37,995 bases of DNA from Rhabdothermincola sp036846205 (GTDB lineage Bacteria > Actinomycetota > Acidimicrobiia > Acidimicrobiales > Acidimicrobilacustridaceae): NCBI RefSeq assembly GCF_036846205.1, contig NZ_DAIUCK010000015.1, positions 1-37,995 of the forward strand, in the 5' to 3' direction. A program made the position numbers and the translations under genes. Under the pieces are notes generated by a model that did not search any database, was not told where the DNA came from, and saw only the letters and a list, made by a program, of their open reading frames with translations. Below are positions 15,568-22,587 of this stretch, piece by piece. The first letter of the stretch is position 1, and the number at the start of each line of letters is the position of its first letter.

Positions 15568-16493
15568 CAGCGCTCCTCCCCCGGCTCTTGGCGGTAGTAC
15601 TCGAGGAAGATCTCCTCCAGATCGGCAGGCTGGCTCAAGAGGTCGACGACGGGGTAGCGGGCCGCCTCCTTGACGATCGCGTCCAGCGCCCCGCGCACGG
15701 AGAGCTTCACCACCGGTCCGTGCGCGGTCGCGTCCACCACCCCCTCGAGCCGGCGGAAAGCGCTCGAGTCCACGGGTCGAGCGAACGTGATCTCAACATG
15801 CCGGAGGGCGCGCCGGCGGAGCGTCTCCACCGCCTCGACCGCGACCAACCGACCGTCGCGAACGATGCCCACCCTGCCGGCCACCCGTTGGACCTCGTCG
15901 AGATCATGGGAGGAGAGGAAGACCGTCCTGCCAGAGGCCGCGATCTCCTGCACCAGGCGGAGGAACTCGTCCTGCACCAGCGGGTCCAGCCCAGAGGTCG
16001 GCTCGTCGAGGATGAGCAGCTCGGGCCCATGCATCATGGCCTGCACCAGACCGATCTTCTGGCGGTTGCCCTTGGACAGGTCGCGAATGGGCCGGTCGAG
16101 CTCGACCCCGAAACGCTCGGTGAGGGCACCGAGGGCACCAGGGTCGATCCCCCCACGCAACCTGGCGAGCCATGCCAGATGCTCCCGCCCCGTCAACCGC
16201 TCGTAGAGCGCCAGCTCCCCGGTCAGGTAGCCCACCCGCCGCTTGATCGCCACCGAGTCGCGGCGGCTGTCCATCCCGAGCAGCGTGGCCCTGCCACTGG
16301 TCGGGCGCTGGAGGTCGAGCAGGGTGCGGATCGTCGTGGTCTTCCCTGCCCCGTTCGGCCCGAGGAAGCCAAAGACCTCCCCTCGCTCCACCCGCAGATC
16401 GATCGCCACGATGCCCCGAACCCGGCCATAGGACTTCGTCAAGGCAAAAGTCTCAATCGCCGGCCCCACACCGGCCTCTGTCCCCGAGCTCAT
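15567..16493 (-). CDS. ABC-2 type transporter, ATP-binding subunit
   Basis: Cytoplasmic ATPase of the same transporter. The 308 residues include Walker A GPNGAGKTT at 45-53, the signature LSKGNRQK at 139-146, Walker B LLILDEP at 159-165, and an H-loop in FLSSHDLDEV. The C-terminal extension (about 215-308) resembles the DUF4162-like tail of drug or lantibiotic exporter ATPases. I chose the ATG at 16493 because it overlaps the stop of the upstream small gene (ATGA) and gives a normal N-terminus. The signature reads LSKGN rather than LSGGQ, which is common in this export subfamily. Confidence 0.93.
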   Translation of the reverse strand: MSSGTEAGVGPAIETFALTKSYGRVRGIVAIDLRVERGEVFGFLGPNGAGKTTTIRTLLDLQRPTSGRATLLGMDSRRDSVAIKRRVGYLTGELALYERLTGREHLAWLARLRGGIDPGALGALTERFGVELDRPIRDLSKGNRQKIGLVQAMMHGPELLILDEPTSGLDPLVQDEFLRLVQEIAASGRTVFLSSHDLDEVQRVAGRVGIVRDGRLVAVEAVETLRRRALRHVEITFARPVDSSAFRRLEGVVDATAHGPVVKLSVRGALDAIVKEAARYPVVDLLSQPADLEEIFLEYYRQEPGEER

Positions 16494-16717
16494 CGCGCTG
16501 TCGGCGGGGCGGCACCACCGACCGGCTCGATCTCGGCCGCCTCCCACTCACCTCGGTGACCGGCGACGACCACGAAGCACACACTGGCGCCGACCTCGAT
16601 CCTGCGGCTGCCGTCCACGATGGCCGTGCAGTGGAACGCATGCTCGGCGCCGGAGTCGGCCCTCACCGTGCCCACCCCGCGCTGCTCGTCGAAGGCGACG
16701 ACCCGACCCAAGGGCAT
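16490..16717 (-). CDS. Small cold-shock-domain-like protein
   Basis: A 75-residue protein that looks like a single cold-shock (OB-fold) domain: GRVVAFDEQRGVGTVRAD at the start matches the first strands, with RGVGTV in place of the RNP1 motif KGFGFI, and HAFHCTAI near the RNP2 position. Several aromatic nucleic-acid contacts of true CspA proteins are replaced, so RNA binding is possible but not assured. It starts 1 bp after the hisG stop and overlaps the ABC ATPase start (ATGA). Similar small proteins are common in actinobacteria; their role is not known to me. Confidence 0.8.
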   Translation of the reverse strand: MPLGRVVAFDEQRGVGTVRADSGAEHAFHCTAIVDGSRRIEVGASVCFVVVAGHRGEWEAAEIEPVGGAAPPTAR

Positions 16718-16718
16718 G

Positions 16719-17594
16719 TCAGTGCACGATCTTCGAGATCGGAAGCTCGATGATGTCGGTGGCGCCAGCGTCCCGCAGGGCGGGGATCAAGACGTTGATG
16801 GTGGCTTTGGGTACCACCGTTTCCACCGCGTAGCCCGCGCCCGCGTAGAGCTCGTTGACCGTCGGCGACTTCATGGCCGGGAGCAGGTCGATGACCCGGT
16901 CGAGCTGCTCCGCCTTCACGTTGAGCTTCACCAGCACCTTGCCCCTCGCCTCGAGCACTCCTTCGAGCAGGGTTTGCAGCTGCCGCATGGCGTGCTGTTT
17001 GTCTGGGTCCCCGTAGGACGCCGGGTTGGCGATCAGCTCCGTGTAGGACAGCAGGATGGTGTCGATGATCTTCAGCCCGGCCGCCCGCAGTGCACGGCCG
17101 GTCTCGGTGATGTCGACGATGCAATCGACGATGTCGGGCACCTTGGCCTCCGTGGCGCCATACGAGAGCCGGATGTCGGCGTCGATGCCCTTCTCCTCGA
17201 AGAAGCGCCGGGTGAGCTGCGGGTACTCGCTCGAGACCCGCACCCCCTGGGGCAGATCAGCCACGTGCTCGTATGGTGAATCGGCCGGGACCGCGACCAC
17301 GATGCGGACCGGGTTGTCCGTCGCCTTCGAGTAGTGCAGCTCACCGAGCGAGACCACCTCGCTGGCCGTCTCCTCCACCCAGTCACGACCGGTGATGCCC
17401 AGGTCGAACAGGCCCTCAGCCACGTAGCACGGGATCTCCTGGGGACGCAGGATCCGCACCTCGTCGATGCGCGGATCGACGATGTCGGCCCGGTAGGTGA
17501 CGACCGAATCACGCCGCACACGCAGATCGGCCGCCTCGAACAGCTCGAGCGTGGCCTTCTCGAGCGAGCCCTTCGGCAGGACGAGCTTCAGCAT
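16719..17594 (-). CDS. hisG: ATP phosphoribosyltransferase (long form)
   Basis: First step of histidine synthesis: condenses ATP with PRPP. The 291 residues show the long HisG form: a two-lobed catalytic part (MLKLVLPKGSLEKATLELFE at the start, DLGITGRDWVEE near 65-76, the PRPP loop DIVDCIVDITETGRALRAAG near 153-172) and a C-terminal ACT-like regulatory domain (about 215-291) that gives histidine feedback in this form, so no HisZ partner is needed. I chose the ATG at 17594, which lies exactly at the predicted transcription start of a -10 element TACGGT. hisE, often next to hisG in actinobacteria, is absent here. Confidence 0.96.
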   Translation of the reverse strand: MLKLVLPKGSLEKATLELFEAADLRVRRDSVVTYRADIVDPRIDEVRILRPQEIPCYVAEGLFDLGITGRDWVEETASEVVSLGELHYSKATDNPVRIVVAVPADSPYEHVADLPQGVRVSSEYPQLTRRFFEEKGIDADIRLSYGATEAKVPDIVDCIVDITETGRALRAAGLKIIDTILLSYTELIANPASYGDPDKQHAMRQLQTLLEGVLEARGKVLVKLNVKAEQLDRVIDLLPAMKSPTVNELYAGAGYAVETVVPKATINVLIPALRDAGATDIIELPISKIVH

Positions 17595-17600
17595 GGCGCA

Positions 17601-17606
17601 ACCGTA
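17601..17606 (-). promoter_or_regulatory. -10 element for leaderless hisG
   Basis: TACGGT in the minus strand ends 6 nt before the hisG ATG, so +1 would be the A of ATG. No clear -35 is visible. The geometry matches leaderless actinobacterial promoters (TANNNT); use is inferred. Confidence 0.45.
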
Positions 17607-17640
17607 CCGCCCCACCGTCAGCGGCTCGGCACGCGTTCCC

Positions 17641-17646
17641 TATGCT
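17641..17646 (+). promoter_or_regulatory. -10 element for near-leaderless VIT-family gene
   Basis: TATGCT ends 7 nt before the ATG at 17654, predicting a leader of about one base. It also argues against the in-frame ATG at 17642, which lies inside the -10 element. No clear -35. Confidence 0.45.
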
Positions 17647-17653
17647 GGGCCGG

Positions 17654-18346
17654 ATGCAGCACATCGAACGGCATCGCAGTCATCGGGCCGGCTGGCTGCG
17701 GGCGGCGGTGCTCGGCGCCAACGACGGCATCGTGTCGACCGCGAGCCTCGTGCTGGGGGTGGCCGCGGCCGACACCGAGCGGGCGCTCGTGCTCACGGCG
17801 GGGATGGCGGGCCTGGTCGCCGGCGCCCTCTCCATGGCCGTCGGTGAATACGTGTCAGTCAGCTCGCAGCGCGACATGGAGCGGGCGGACATCGCCAAGG
17901 AGATGCAGGAGCTGGCCACCACCCCCGAGCGTGAGCTCGCGGAGCTCGTCGCCATCTACCGCCACAAGGGCCTCTCGCCGGGGCTCGCCCAGCAGGTGGC
18001 CGAGGAGCTCTCGAGGGGCGACGTGCTCGAGGTGCACCTGCGTGAGGAGCTGGGCATCACCGAGGAGACCCGGGCCCGGCCGCTGCAAGCAGCGAGCGTG
18101 TCGGCAGGCTCCTTCGCGGCAGGCGCGGCCCTACCGCTCTTGGCGATCGCCGTCGCCTCGGCGTCGACCCGGCTGATGCTCACCATCGTGACCGCTCTCA
18201 TCGCGCTCGGCCTGCTCGGTGCGCTCGGCGCGCGCCTGGGCGGGGCGCCGCCGGGCCGGGCCACCGTCCGGGTGCTCGCCGGCGGCGCGGGCGCCATGGC
18301 CCTCACCATGCTGATCGGCCGCGCCTTCGGCGCTGCGGTGGCCTGA
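17654..18346 (+). CDS. VIT1/CCC1-family iron/manganese transporter
   Basis: Membrane protein of the vacuolar iron transporter family; bacterial members are thought to move Fe2+ or Mn2+ out of the cytoplasm. The 230 residues start MQHIERHRSHRAGWLRAAVLG, followed by the conserved GANDGIVSTASLVLGVAAA in the first membrane segment, which includes the metal-pathway aspartate. Five membrane segments are apparent: about 18-38, 43-70, 150-170, 173-193 and 202-225. The middle part (about 75-145) is a cytoplasmic helical domain rich in Glu, typical of the metal-binding domain. It is a single gene between hisG (divergent) and ribH (convergent, 10-bp gap). Confidence 0.92.
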   Translation: MQHIERHRSHRAGWLRAAVLGANDGIVSTASLVLGVAAADTERALVLTAGMAGLVAGALSMAVGEYVSVSSQRDMERADIAKEMQELATTPERELAELVAIYRHKGLSPGLAQQVAEELSRGDVLEVHLREELGITEETRARPLQAASVSAGSFAAGAALPLLAIAVASASTRLMLTIVTALIALGLLGALGARLGGAPPGRATVRVLAGGAGAMALTMLIGRAFGAAVA

Positions 18347-18356
18347 GCGCGCGCCC

Positions 18357-18845
18357 TCAACCCTTCCGGAGCCGGCGCAGCACGTCGACCATCTCGATGG
18401 CCGTCTTCGCGGCTTCCTCGCCCTTGTTGTCGTGCTCCCCGGACCGTTCCAGCGCCTGCTCGAGATTCTCGGTGGTCAAAACCCCGAACACGATCGGCAC
18501 CCCGGTCTCGAGCTGCGCCTGCTGGATGCCGTACGCGCACGGCCCGGCCACATAGTCGAAATGCGCGGTGTCCCCACGGATCACCGCACCCAGGGTGATC
18601 ACCGCGTCGTATTCACCCGACGCCGCCATCGTCTTCGCCCCCAGCGGGATCTCGAAGGCGCCCGGCACCCAGGCAACAGTGACATCCTGCTCGGAGACCC
18701 CGTGGACCGCGAGGCCGTTGCTCGCGCCATCGAGCAGGCGGGTCGTGATGAGGTCGTTGAACCGCCCGCACACCAGCCCGATGCGCATCCCCCGGCCGTC
18801 GACGGCGCCTTGCACCGAGCTCCCGGCTCGGAAGTTAGAGGACAT
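18357..18845 (-). CDS. ribH: 6,7-dimethyl-8-ribityllumazine synthase
   Basis: Penultimate step of riboflavin synthesis: condenses the dihydroxybutanone phosphate made by RibBA with the ribityl-aminopyrimidine made through RibD. The 162-residue protein forms large oligomers in known relatives. Typical segments are GLVCGRFNDLITTRLLDGA near 23-41, VPGAFEIPLGAKTMA near 60-74, GAVIRGDTAHFDYVA near 86-100 (with the catalytic histidine) and FGVLTTENLEQALER. Its ATG overlaps the end of ribBA by 11 bp. Last gene of the riboflavin operon. Confidence 0.97.
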   Translation of the reverse strand: MSSNFRAGSSVQGAVDGRGMRIGLVCGRFNDLITTRLLDGASNGLAVHGVSEQDVTVAWVPGAFEIPLGAKTMAASGEYDAVITLGAVIRGDTAHFDYVAGPCAYGIQQAQLETGVPIVFGVLTTENLEQALERSGEHDNKGEEAAKTAIEMVDVLRRLRKG

Positions 18846-20133
18846 CGTCGAGCCCCTCGAGGAGGTGCCCCATGCGCTCCCGTTTGGTGCGCAGGTAGGC
18901 GATGTTCTCCGGGTTGGGTGCTGACTGCAGCGGGACCCGCTCGACGATCTCCAAGCCGAACCCCTCGATGCCTCCGTACTTGGCGGGGTTGTTGGTCATG
19001 TAGCGCATGGTGGTGATGCCGAGGTCCACGAGGATCTGGGCGCCGATACCGTACTCGCGGCTGTCCACGGGGAGGCCCAGCTCGATGTTGGCATCGACCG
19101 TGTCGCGCCCCTGGTCCTGCAAGCTGTAGGCCCGGATCTTGTGCCCGATGCCGATGCCCCGGCCTTCGTGACCCCGGAGGTAGACCAGCACCCCGAGCCC
19201 TTCCTCGGCGATCTTGCGCATGGCTTGGTCGAGCTGGATGCCGCAGTCGCAGCGCAGTGAGCCGAACACGTCGCCCGTCAGGCATTCGCTGTGCACCCGG
19301 ACCAGGACGTTGTCCTGACCCTGCACCGCACCTTTCACCAGGGCGACGTGCTGCTCCCCGTCGAGCACCGACTCGTACACGTAGCAGGTGAACTCGCCCC
19401 ACTCGGTGGGGATGCGAGCCTCGGCGACCCGCTTGACCAGCTTCTCGTTCTGGCGCCGGTAACGGATCAGCTCCGCGATCGAGATCATCAGCAGGCTGTG
19501 CTCCCGGCAGAACTCGACCAGGTCCGGCACCCGGGCCATCGTGCCGTCGTCGTTGACGATCTCGCAGAGGACACCGGCGGGGTACAGACCGGCCATGCGA
19601 GCCAGATCGACCGCCGCCTCCGTGTGGCCGGCGCGCTTGAGCGTCCCGCCTTCCGCGTACCGGAGAGGGAAGATGTGGCCGGGGCGGGCGAGATCGCCAG
19701 GTCGGGTGGCGGGGTCGATGAGAGCCTTGATGGTGGCAGCACGATCCGCGGCAGAGATGCCCGTCGAGGTCCCGTGCCGGTAGTCAACGCTGTAGGTGAA
19801 CGCGGTGCGCTGCGCCTCCGTGTTCGAGTGATCGCGGACCATCAGGGGGATGTCCAGCTCGTCGAGGCGCTCGCCGGTCAGCGGTACGCAGATCACCCCT
19901 GAGGTGTGCCGCACGAAGAACGCGATCTTCTCCGGAGTGGCGAACTCGGCCGCCATGATCAGGTCGCCCTCGTTCTCCCGATCCTCGTCGTCGACCACGA
20001 CGACGATCTCCCCCCGGGAGATGGCGGCCACCGCTTCCGGGATGGTGGCGAAGGCCTCGGTGTGCCCCGATCGGGATGTCGCGGGATGCCCTTCCGGAGC
20101 CTCAGCGGGCCCGTCGAGCGGGTCGTGGATCAT
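18835..20133 (-). CDS. ribBA: Bifunctional DHBP synthase / GTP cyclohydrolase II
   Basis: Makes both riboflavin precursors: the N-terminal domain converts ribulose 5-phosphate to 3,4-dihydroxy-2-butanone 4-phosphate, and the C-terminal domain opens GTP. In 432 residues, the first domain (about 30-235) shows VVDDEDRENEGDLIMAAE, GHIFPLR and GHTEAAVDLA. The second (about 240-430) shows the zinc ligands in SECLTGDVFGSLRCDCG and GRGIGIGHKIRAYSLQDQG. Both active sites look intact. I chose the ATG at 20133, which overlaps the ribE stop (ATGA). The first 25 residues are probably a flexible tail. Confidence 0.97.
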   Translation of the reverse strand: MIHDPLDGPAEAPEGHPATSRSGHTEAFATIPEAVAAISRGEIVVVVDDEDRENEGDLIMAAEFATPEKIAFFVRHTSGVICVPLTGERLDELDIPLMVRDHSNTEAQRTAFTYSVDYRHGTSTGISAADRAATIKALIDPATRPGDLARPGHIFPLRYAEGGTLKRAGHTEAAVDLARMAGLYPAGVLCEIVNDDGTMARVPDLVEFCREHSLLMISIAELIRYRRQNEKLVKRVAEARIPTEWGEFTCYVYESVLDGEQHVALVKGAVQGQDNVLVRVHSECLTGDVFGSLRCDCGIQLDQAMRKIAEEGLGVLVYLRGHEGRGIGIGHKIRAYSLQDQGRDTVDANIELGLPVDSREYGIGAQILVDLGITTMRYMTNNPAKYGGIEGFGLEIVERVPLQSAPNPENIAYLRTKRERMGHLLEGLDDVL

Positions 20134-20768
20134 CGCCCGTCCTTCTCTGCGACCTCGTGGCTGGCGGTGACCTCGCCGACCTTCGCCGTCGCCTTCATGG
20201 CGTCGAGCTGGGCGGCGAGGAGCCGTTCCGTGTATTTCGCGATCACGTCGACCTCCAGGTTGACCCGAGCTCCCGGGCCCTTGCGCCCCAGTGTGGTGAC
20301 CGCGGCGGTGTGTGGGATGACCGCCACGGTGAACCCGTCGTCGAGCACCTCCACCACCGTGAGGCTCACACCATCCACGGTCACCGAGCCCTTCTCGACC
20401 ACGTACTGGAGCAGATGGGCCGGCATCCGCACCCGGAGATCGGGCGCCGGCTCCACCACCTCGCAGACCGCATCGACGTGGCCCTGGACCAGGTGGCCGC
20501 CCAGGCGGTCCTGGAGGCGCACGGGTCGCTCGAGGTTCACCGGATCGCCCTCCCGCAGCTCGCCGAGGTTGGTGCGCCGGTCGGTCTCCTCGCTGACCTC
20601 GGCCCGCCACCAGCCGTCGCCGATCTCAACCGCGGTGAGGCAGCATCCGTTCACCGCGATGGAGTCACCGAGGCCGGTGCCTGCGAGAACCTCCCGGGCC
20701 CGGATCCGCAGGTCGGGGCCGTTCCGGTCGATCACAGTGCCGAGCTCCTCGACGATACCGGTGAACAT
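20130..20768 (-). CDS. ribE: Riboflavin synthase alpha chain
   Basis: Final step: two lumazine molecules are dismutated to riboflavin. The 212 residues consist of two tandem lumazine-binding barrels, the first opening MFTGIVEELGTVID and the second beginning near 98 after VQGHVDAV. Known enzymes are trimers with active sites between barrels of neighbouring chains. The ATG follows the ribD stop with no spacing and the stop overlaps ribBA. The symbol ribE follows the actinobacterial and B. subtilis use; it is ribC in E. coli. Confidence 0.96.
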   Translation of the reverse strand: MFTGIVEELGTVIDRNGPDLRIRAREVLAGTGLGDSIAVNGCCLTAVEIGDGWWRAEVSEETDRRTNLGELREGDPVNLERPVRLQDRLGGHLVQGHVDAVCEVVEPAPDLRVRMPAHLLQYVVEKGSVTVDGVSLTVVEVLDDGFTVAVIPHTAAVTTLGRKGPGARVNLEVDVIAKYTERLLAAQLDAMKATAKVGEVTASHEVAEKDGR

Positions 20769-21809
20769 TCAGCGCCCTCCCACCGAGCCGATGGTCTCCG
20801 CCGTCGAGCGACGGCGGGGCTCGAGGTCGATCCGCAGGTCGTCCCCGAGCCGACAGAGGTTCACGACGTCTCCCCGCCACAGGTGCTCGATGCTCGCCAC
20901 GCCCGGACCACGGAACAGTCCCGGGGCATCGTCACCGCCCATCAGCGCGGGCGCCAGGTAGAACACGTACCGGTCGACGAGACCAGCCGTGTGGAACTGG
21001 TGGGCGACCTGTGCCCCGCCCTCGACGAGCAGCTGCAACACGCCCCGGGCGCCGAGCTCGGCCAGGACCGCGTCGAGGTCGCCTCCGAGTTCCAGCGCGG
21101 GATGCACCTTCGCCCCCGCCGGTGCCTGGCCGAGCACGACCCGCAGGGGGTCGACCCCATCGGCTTCCCCGGCGGGAAGCCGCACGGTGAGCGAGGGGTC
21201 GTCCGCCCGGACCGTGCCTGCGCCCACCAGCACCGCGTCGCTGTCCGCTCGGAGGCGGTGGGCATCCTCCCGGGCGATCGGCCCGGTGATCCACTGGCTG
21301 GAGCCATCCGGCGCCGCCGTGCGGCCGTCGATCGTGGCCGCCAGCTTCAAGATCACGAACGGGCGTCCGGTGCGCCGATGGTGCAGGTACGGGCGGAGCT
21401 GCTCGCGGACGAAGACCTCGCCCACACCGACCTGCACCTCGATGCCGGCATCAGCCAGCCGAGCCAGGCCCCGACCGGACACCCGCGGGTCGGGGTCCTC
21501 GATGGCCACGACCACCCGGCTGATCCCCGCGGCGATCACCGCGTCCGCACACGGGGGGGTGCGGCCGTGGTGCGAGCACGGCTCGAGGGTGCAGAACAGC
21601 GTGGCCCCCTTCGCCGCGCTCCCAGCGGCCCGCAGGGCCACGATCTCGGCGTGCGGTCCGTCGCGGCCCTGGGTCGCCCCCACGATGCCCGGTCCGTCGG
21701 GGTCATCCGCAGGGACCACCACCGCGCCGACCCAGGGACGGGGAGCGACCCGGCGCCGGACACCGGCAGCCGCATCGAAGGCCTGGCGCATGCGCTCCTC
21801 GTCGGTCAC
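20769..21809 (-). CDS. ribD: Bifunctional pyrimidine deaminase / reductase
   Basis: Deaminates and then reduces the GTP-derived pyrimidine in riboflavin synthesis. The 346 residues contain an N-terminal cytidine-deaminase-like zinc site, HAEIVAL followed by LEPCSHHGRTPPCADAV, and a C-terminal dihydrofolate-reductase-like domain (about 150-346) with ATIDGRTAAPDGSSQWITG and a LLVEGGAQVAHQF segment. I chose the GTG at 21809 (VTDEERMRQAFDAA), preceded by AAGG; the upstream open frame is the riboswitch, not protein. First gene of the operon, controlled by the FMN riboswitch upstream. Confidence 0.94.
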   Translation of the reverse strand: MTDEERMRQAFDAAAGVRRRVAPRPWVGAVVVPADDPDGPGIVGATQGRDGPHAEIVALRAAGSAAKGATLFCTLEPCSHHGRTPPCADAVIAAGISRVVVAIEDPDPRVSGRGLARLADAGIEVQVGVGEVFVREQLRPYLHHRRTGRPFVILKLAATIDGRTAAPDGSSQWITGPIAREDAHRLRADSDAVLVGAGTVRADDPSLTVRLPAGEADGVDPLRVVLGQAPAGAKVHPALELGGDLDAVLAELGARGVLQLLVEGGAQVAHQFHTAGLVDRYVFYLAPALMGGDDAPGLFRGPGVASIEHLWRGDVVNLCRLGDDLRIDLEPRRRSTAETIGSVGGR

Positions 21810-21872
21810 ACCCAACCTTGCAGACTCCGTGTCGGTACGGCTCCTGGCCCGGGCGCGCGCGACGAGCGCCGC

Positions 21873-21999
21873 GCCCTCGCTCCCATCCGGACTCTCACCG
21901 TCGGCCCCGGGATTCCACCGGGTCGGCCCGGCCACCTGGGTAACCGGGTTCGCGGGCTCTCACCGCCGGTCGGGACTTCCACCCGACCCCGCGAGGGGC
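21873..21999 (-). ncRNA. FMN riboswitch (RFN element) upstream of ribD
   Basis: The conserved RFN core is clear in the minus strand: GGTCGGGTGGAAGTCCCGAC, CGGCGGTGAGAGCCCGCGA, CCGGTGGAATCCCGG and CGACGGTGAGAGTCCGGATG. The closing stem P1 pairs CCCTCGC (21997-21991) with GCGAGGG (21880-21874). A GC-rich hairpin just downstream (21876-21851) shares three bases with the P1 3' arm and lies about 40 nt before the ribD GTG, so switching may act by competition between the two; there is no T-tract, which argues for control of translation. FMN binding would lower rib expression. Confidence 0.96.
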
Positions 22000-22006
22000 A
22001 CCCGAC

Positions 22007-22035
22007 ACTGTAGGCCAGGCACCGGTCGCGGACAA
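22007..22035 (-). promoter_or_regulatory. Promoter of the ribD-ribE-ribBA-ribH operon
   Basis: TTGTCC (22035-22030), a 17-nt spacer and TACAGT (22012-22007) in the minus strand. The predicted start near 22000 falls right at the 5' end of the FMN riboswitch, which supports the call. It fits within the 57-bp gap between the riboswitch and the mogA stop. Confidence 0.65.
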
Positions 22036-22066
22036 CAACGATCGGCGTCAAGATCGACCAGCGGGC

Positions 22067-22573
22067 TCAGTGGCCCGCAGACTCCCCGGCCAGGAGGCGA
22101 AGGGCGTGCGGGAGCACGTCCAGGACCGCCTCCAGGCACTCGAGCGCCCCGCTCGCCGACCCGGGCAGGTTGAGGATCAGCGCCCGACCGCGGGTGCCAG
22201 CCCGGCCCCGGGAAAGCCGCCCGAGCGGGTTGGCGGCCCGCATGGCCTCGGCCAGACCCGGCGCCTCCCGGTCGAGCACCACCAGGGTGCCCTCCGGCGT
22301 GAGATCGCGTGGGCCGAAACCCGTACCGCCTGTCGTGACGATGAGCCCGGCGAAGCCTTCCGCCAGCTCGGCCAGCGCCTCCCCCACCTCCTCACGGCCG
22401 TCCGGCACCACCCGCTGCTCGACCACCTGGTAGCCCTCGACACGGAGGCGCTCGACGAGCGCGGGGCCGGACCGGTCCTCACGGGAGCCGGCGACCACGC
22501 CATCGCTGATCGTGAGCACCTTGGCCTGCAAGGTCTCGCGGTGGTTCTCGCCGTCGCTCCCCGACTGACCCAT
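22067..22573 (-). CDS. mog: MogA/MoaB-type molybdopterin adenylyltransferase-like protein
   Basis: A 168-residue protein of the MoCF_biosynth fold, which adenylylates molybdopterin in molybdenum cofactor synthesis. Family motifs are AKVLTISDGVVAGSREDRSG near the start, VTTGGTGFGPRDLTPEGT (the ligand loop) in the middle, and LNLPGSASGALECLEAVLDVLPHA near the end. I chose the ATG at 22573, 14 bp after the rsmB stop; upstream sequence belongs to rsmB. No other Mo-cofactor gene lies nearby, so its link to the def-fmt-rsmB operon looks positional. Whether it acts as MogA or MoaB cannot be told from sequence alone. Confidence 0.9.
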   Translation of the reverse strand: MGQSGSDGENHRETLQAKVLTISDGVVAGSREDRSGPALVERLRVEGYQVVEQRVVPDGREEVGEALAELAEGFAGLIVTTGGTGFGPRDLTPEGTLVVLDREAPGLAEAMRAANPLGRLSRGRAGTRGRALILNLPGSASGALECLEAVLDVLPHALRLLAGESAGH

Positions 22574-22587
22574 AGCGCCAGAGCATG

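Noticed and set aside
21810..21935. Upstream extension of ribD through the riboswitch region
   Set aside because: The extra 42 residues translate the FMN riboswitch RNA; ribD proteins start near VTDEERMRQAF.
22007..22066. TTGACG as the -35 of the rib operon
   Set aside because: It has no -10 at the right distance; TTGTCC-N17-TACAGT fits better and places +1 at the riboswitch.
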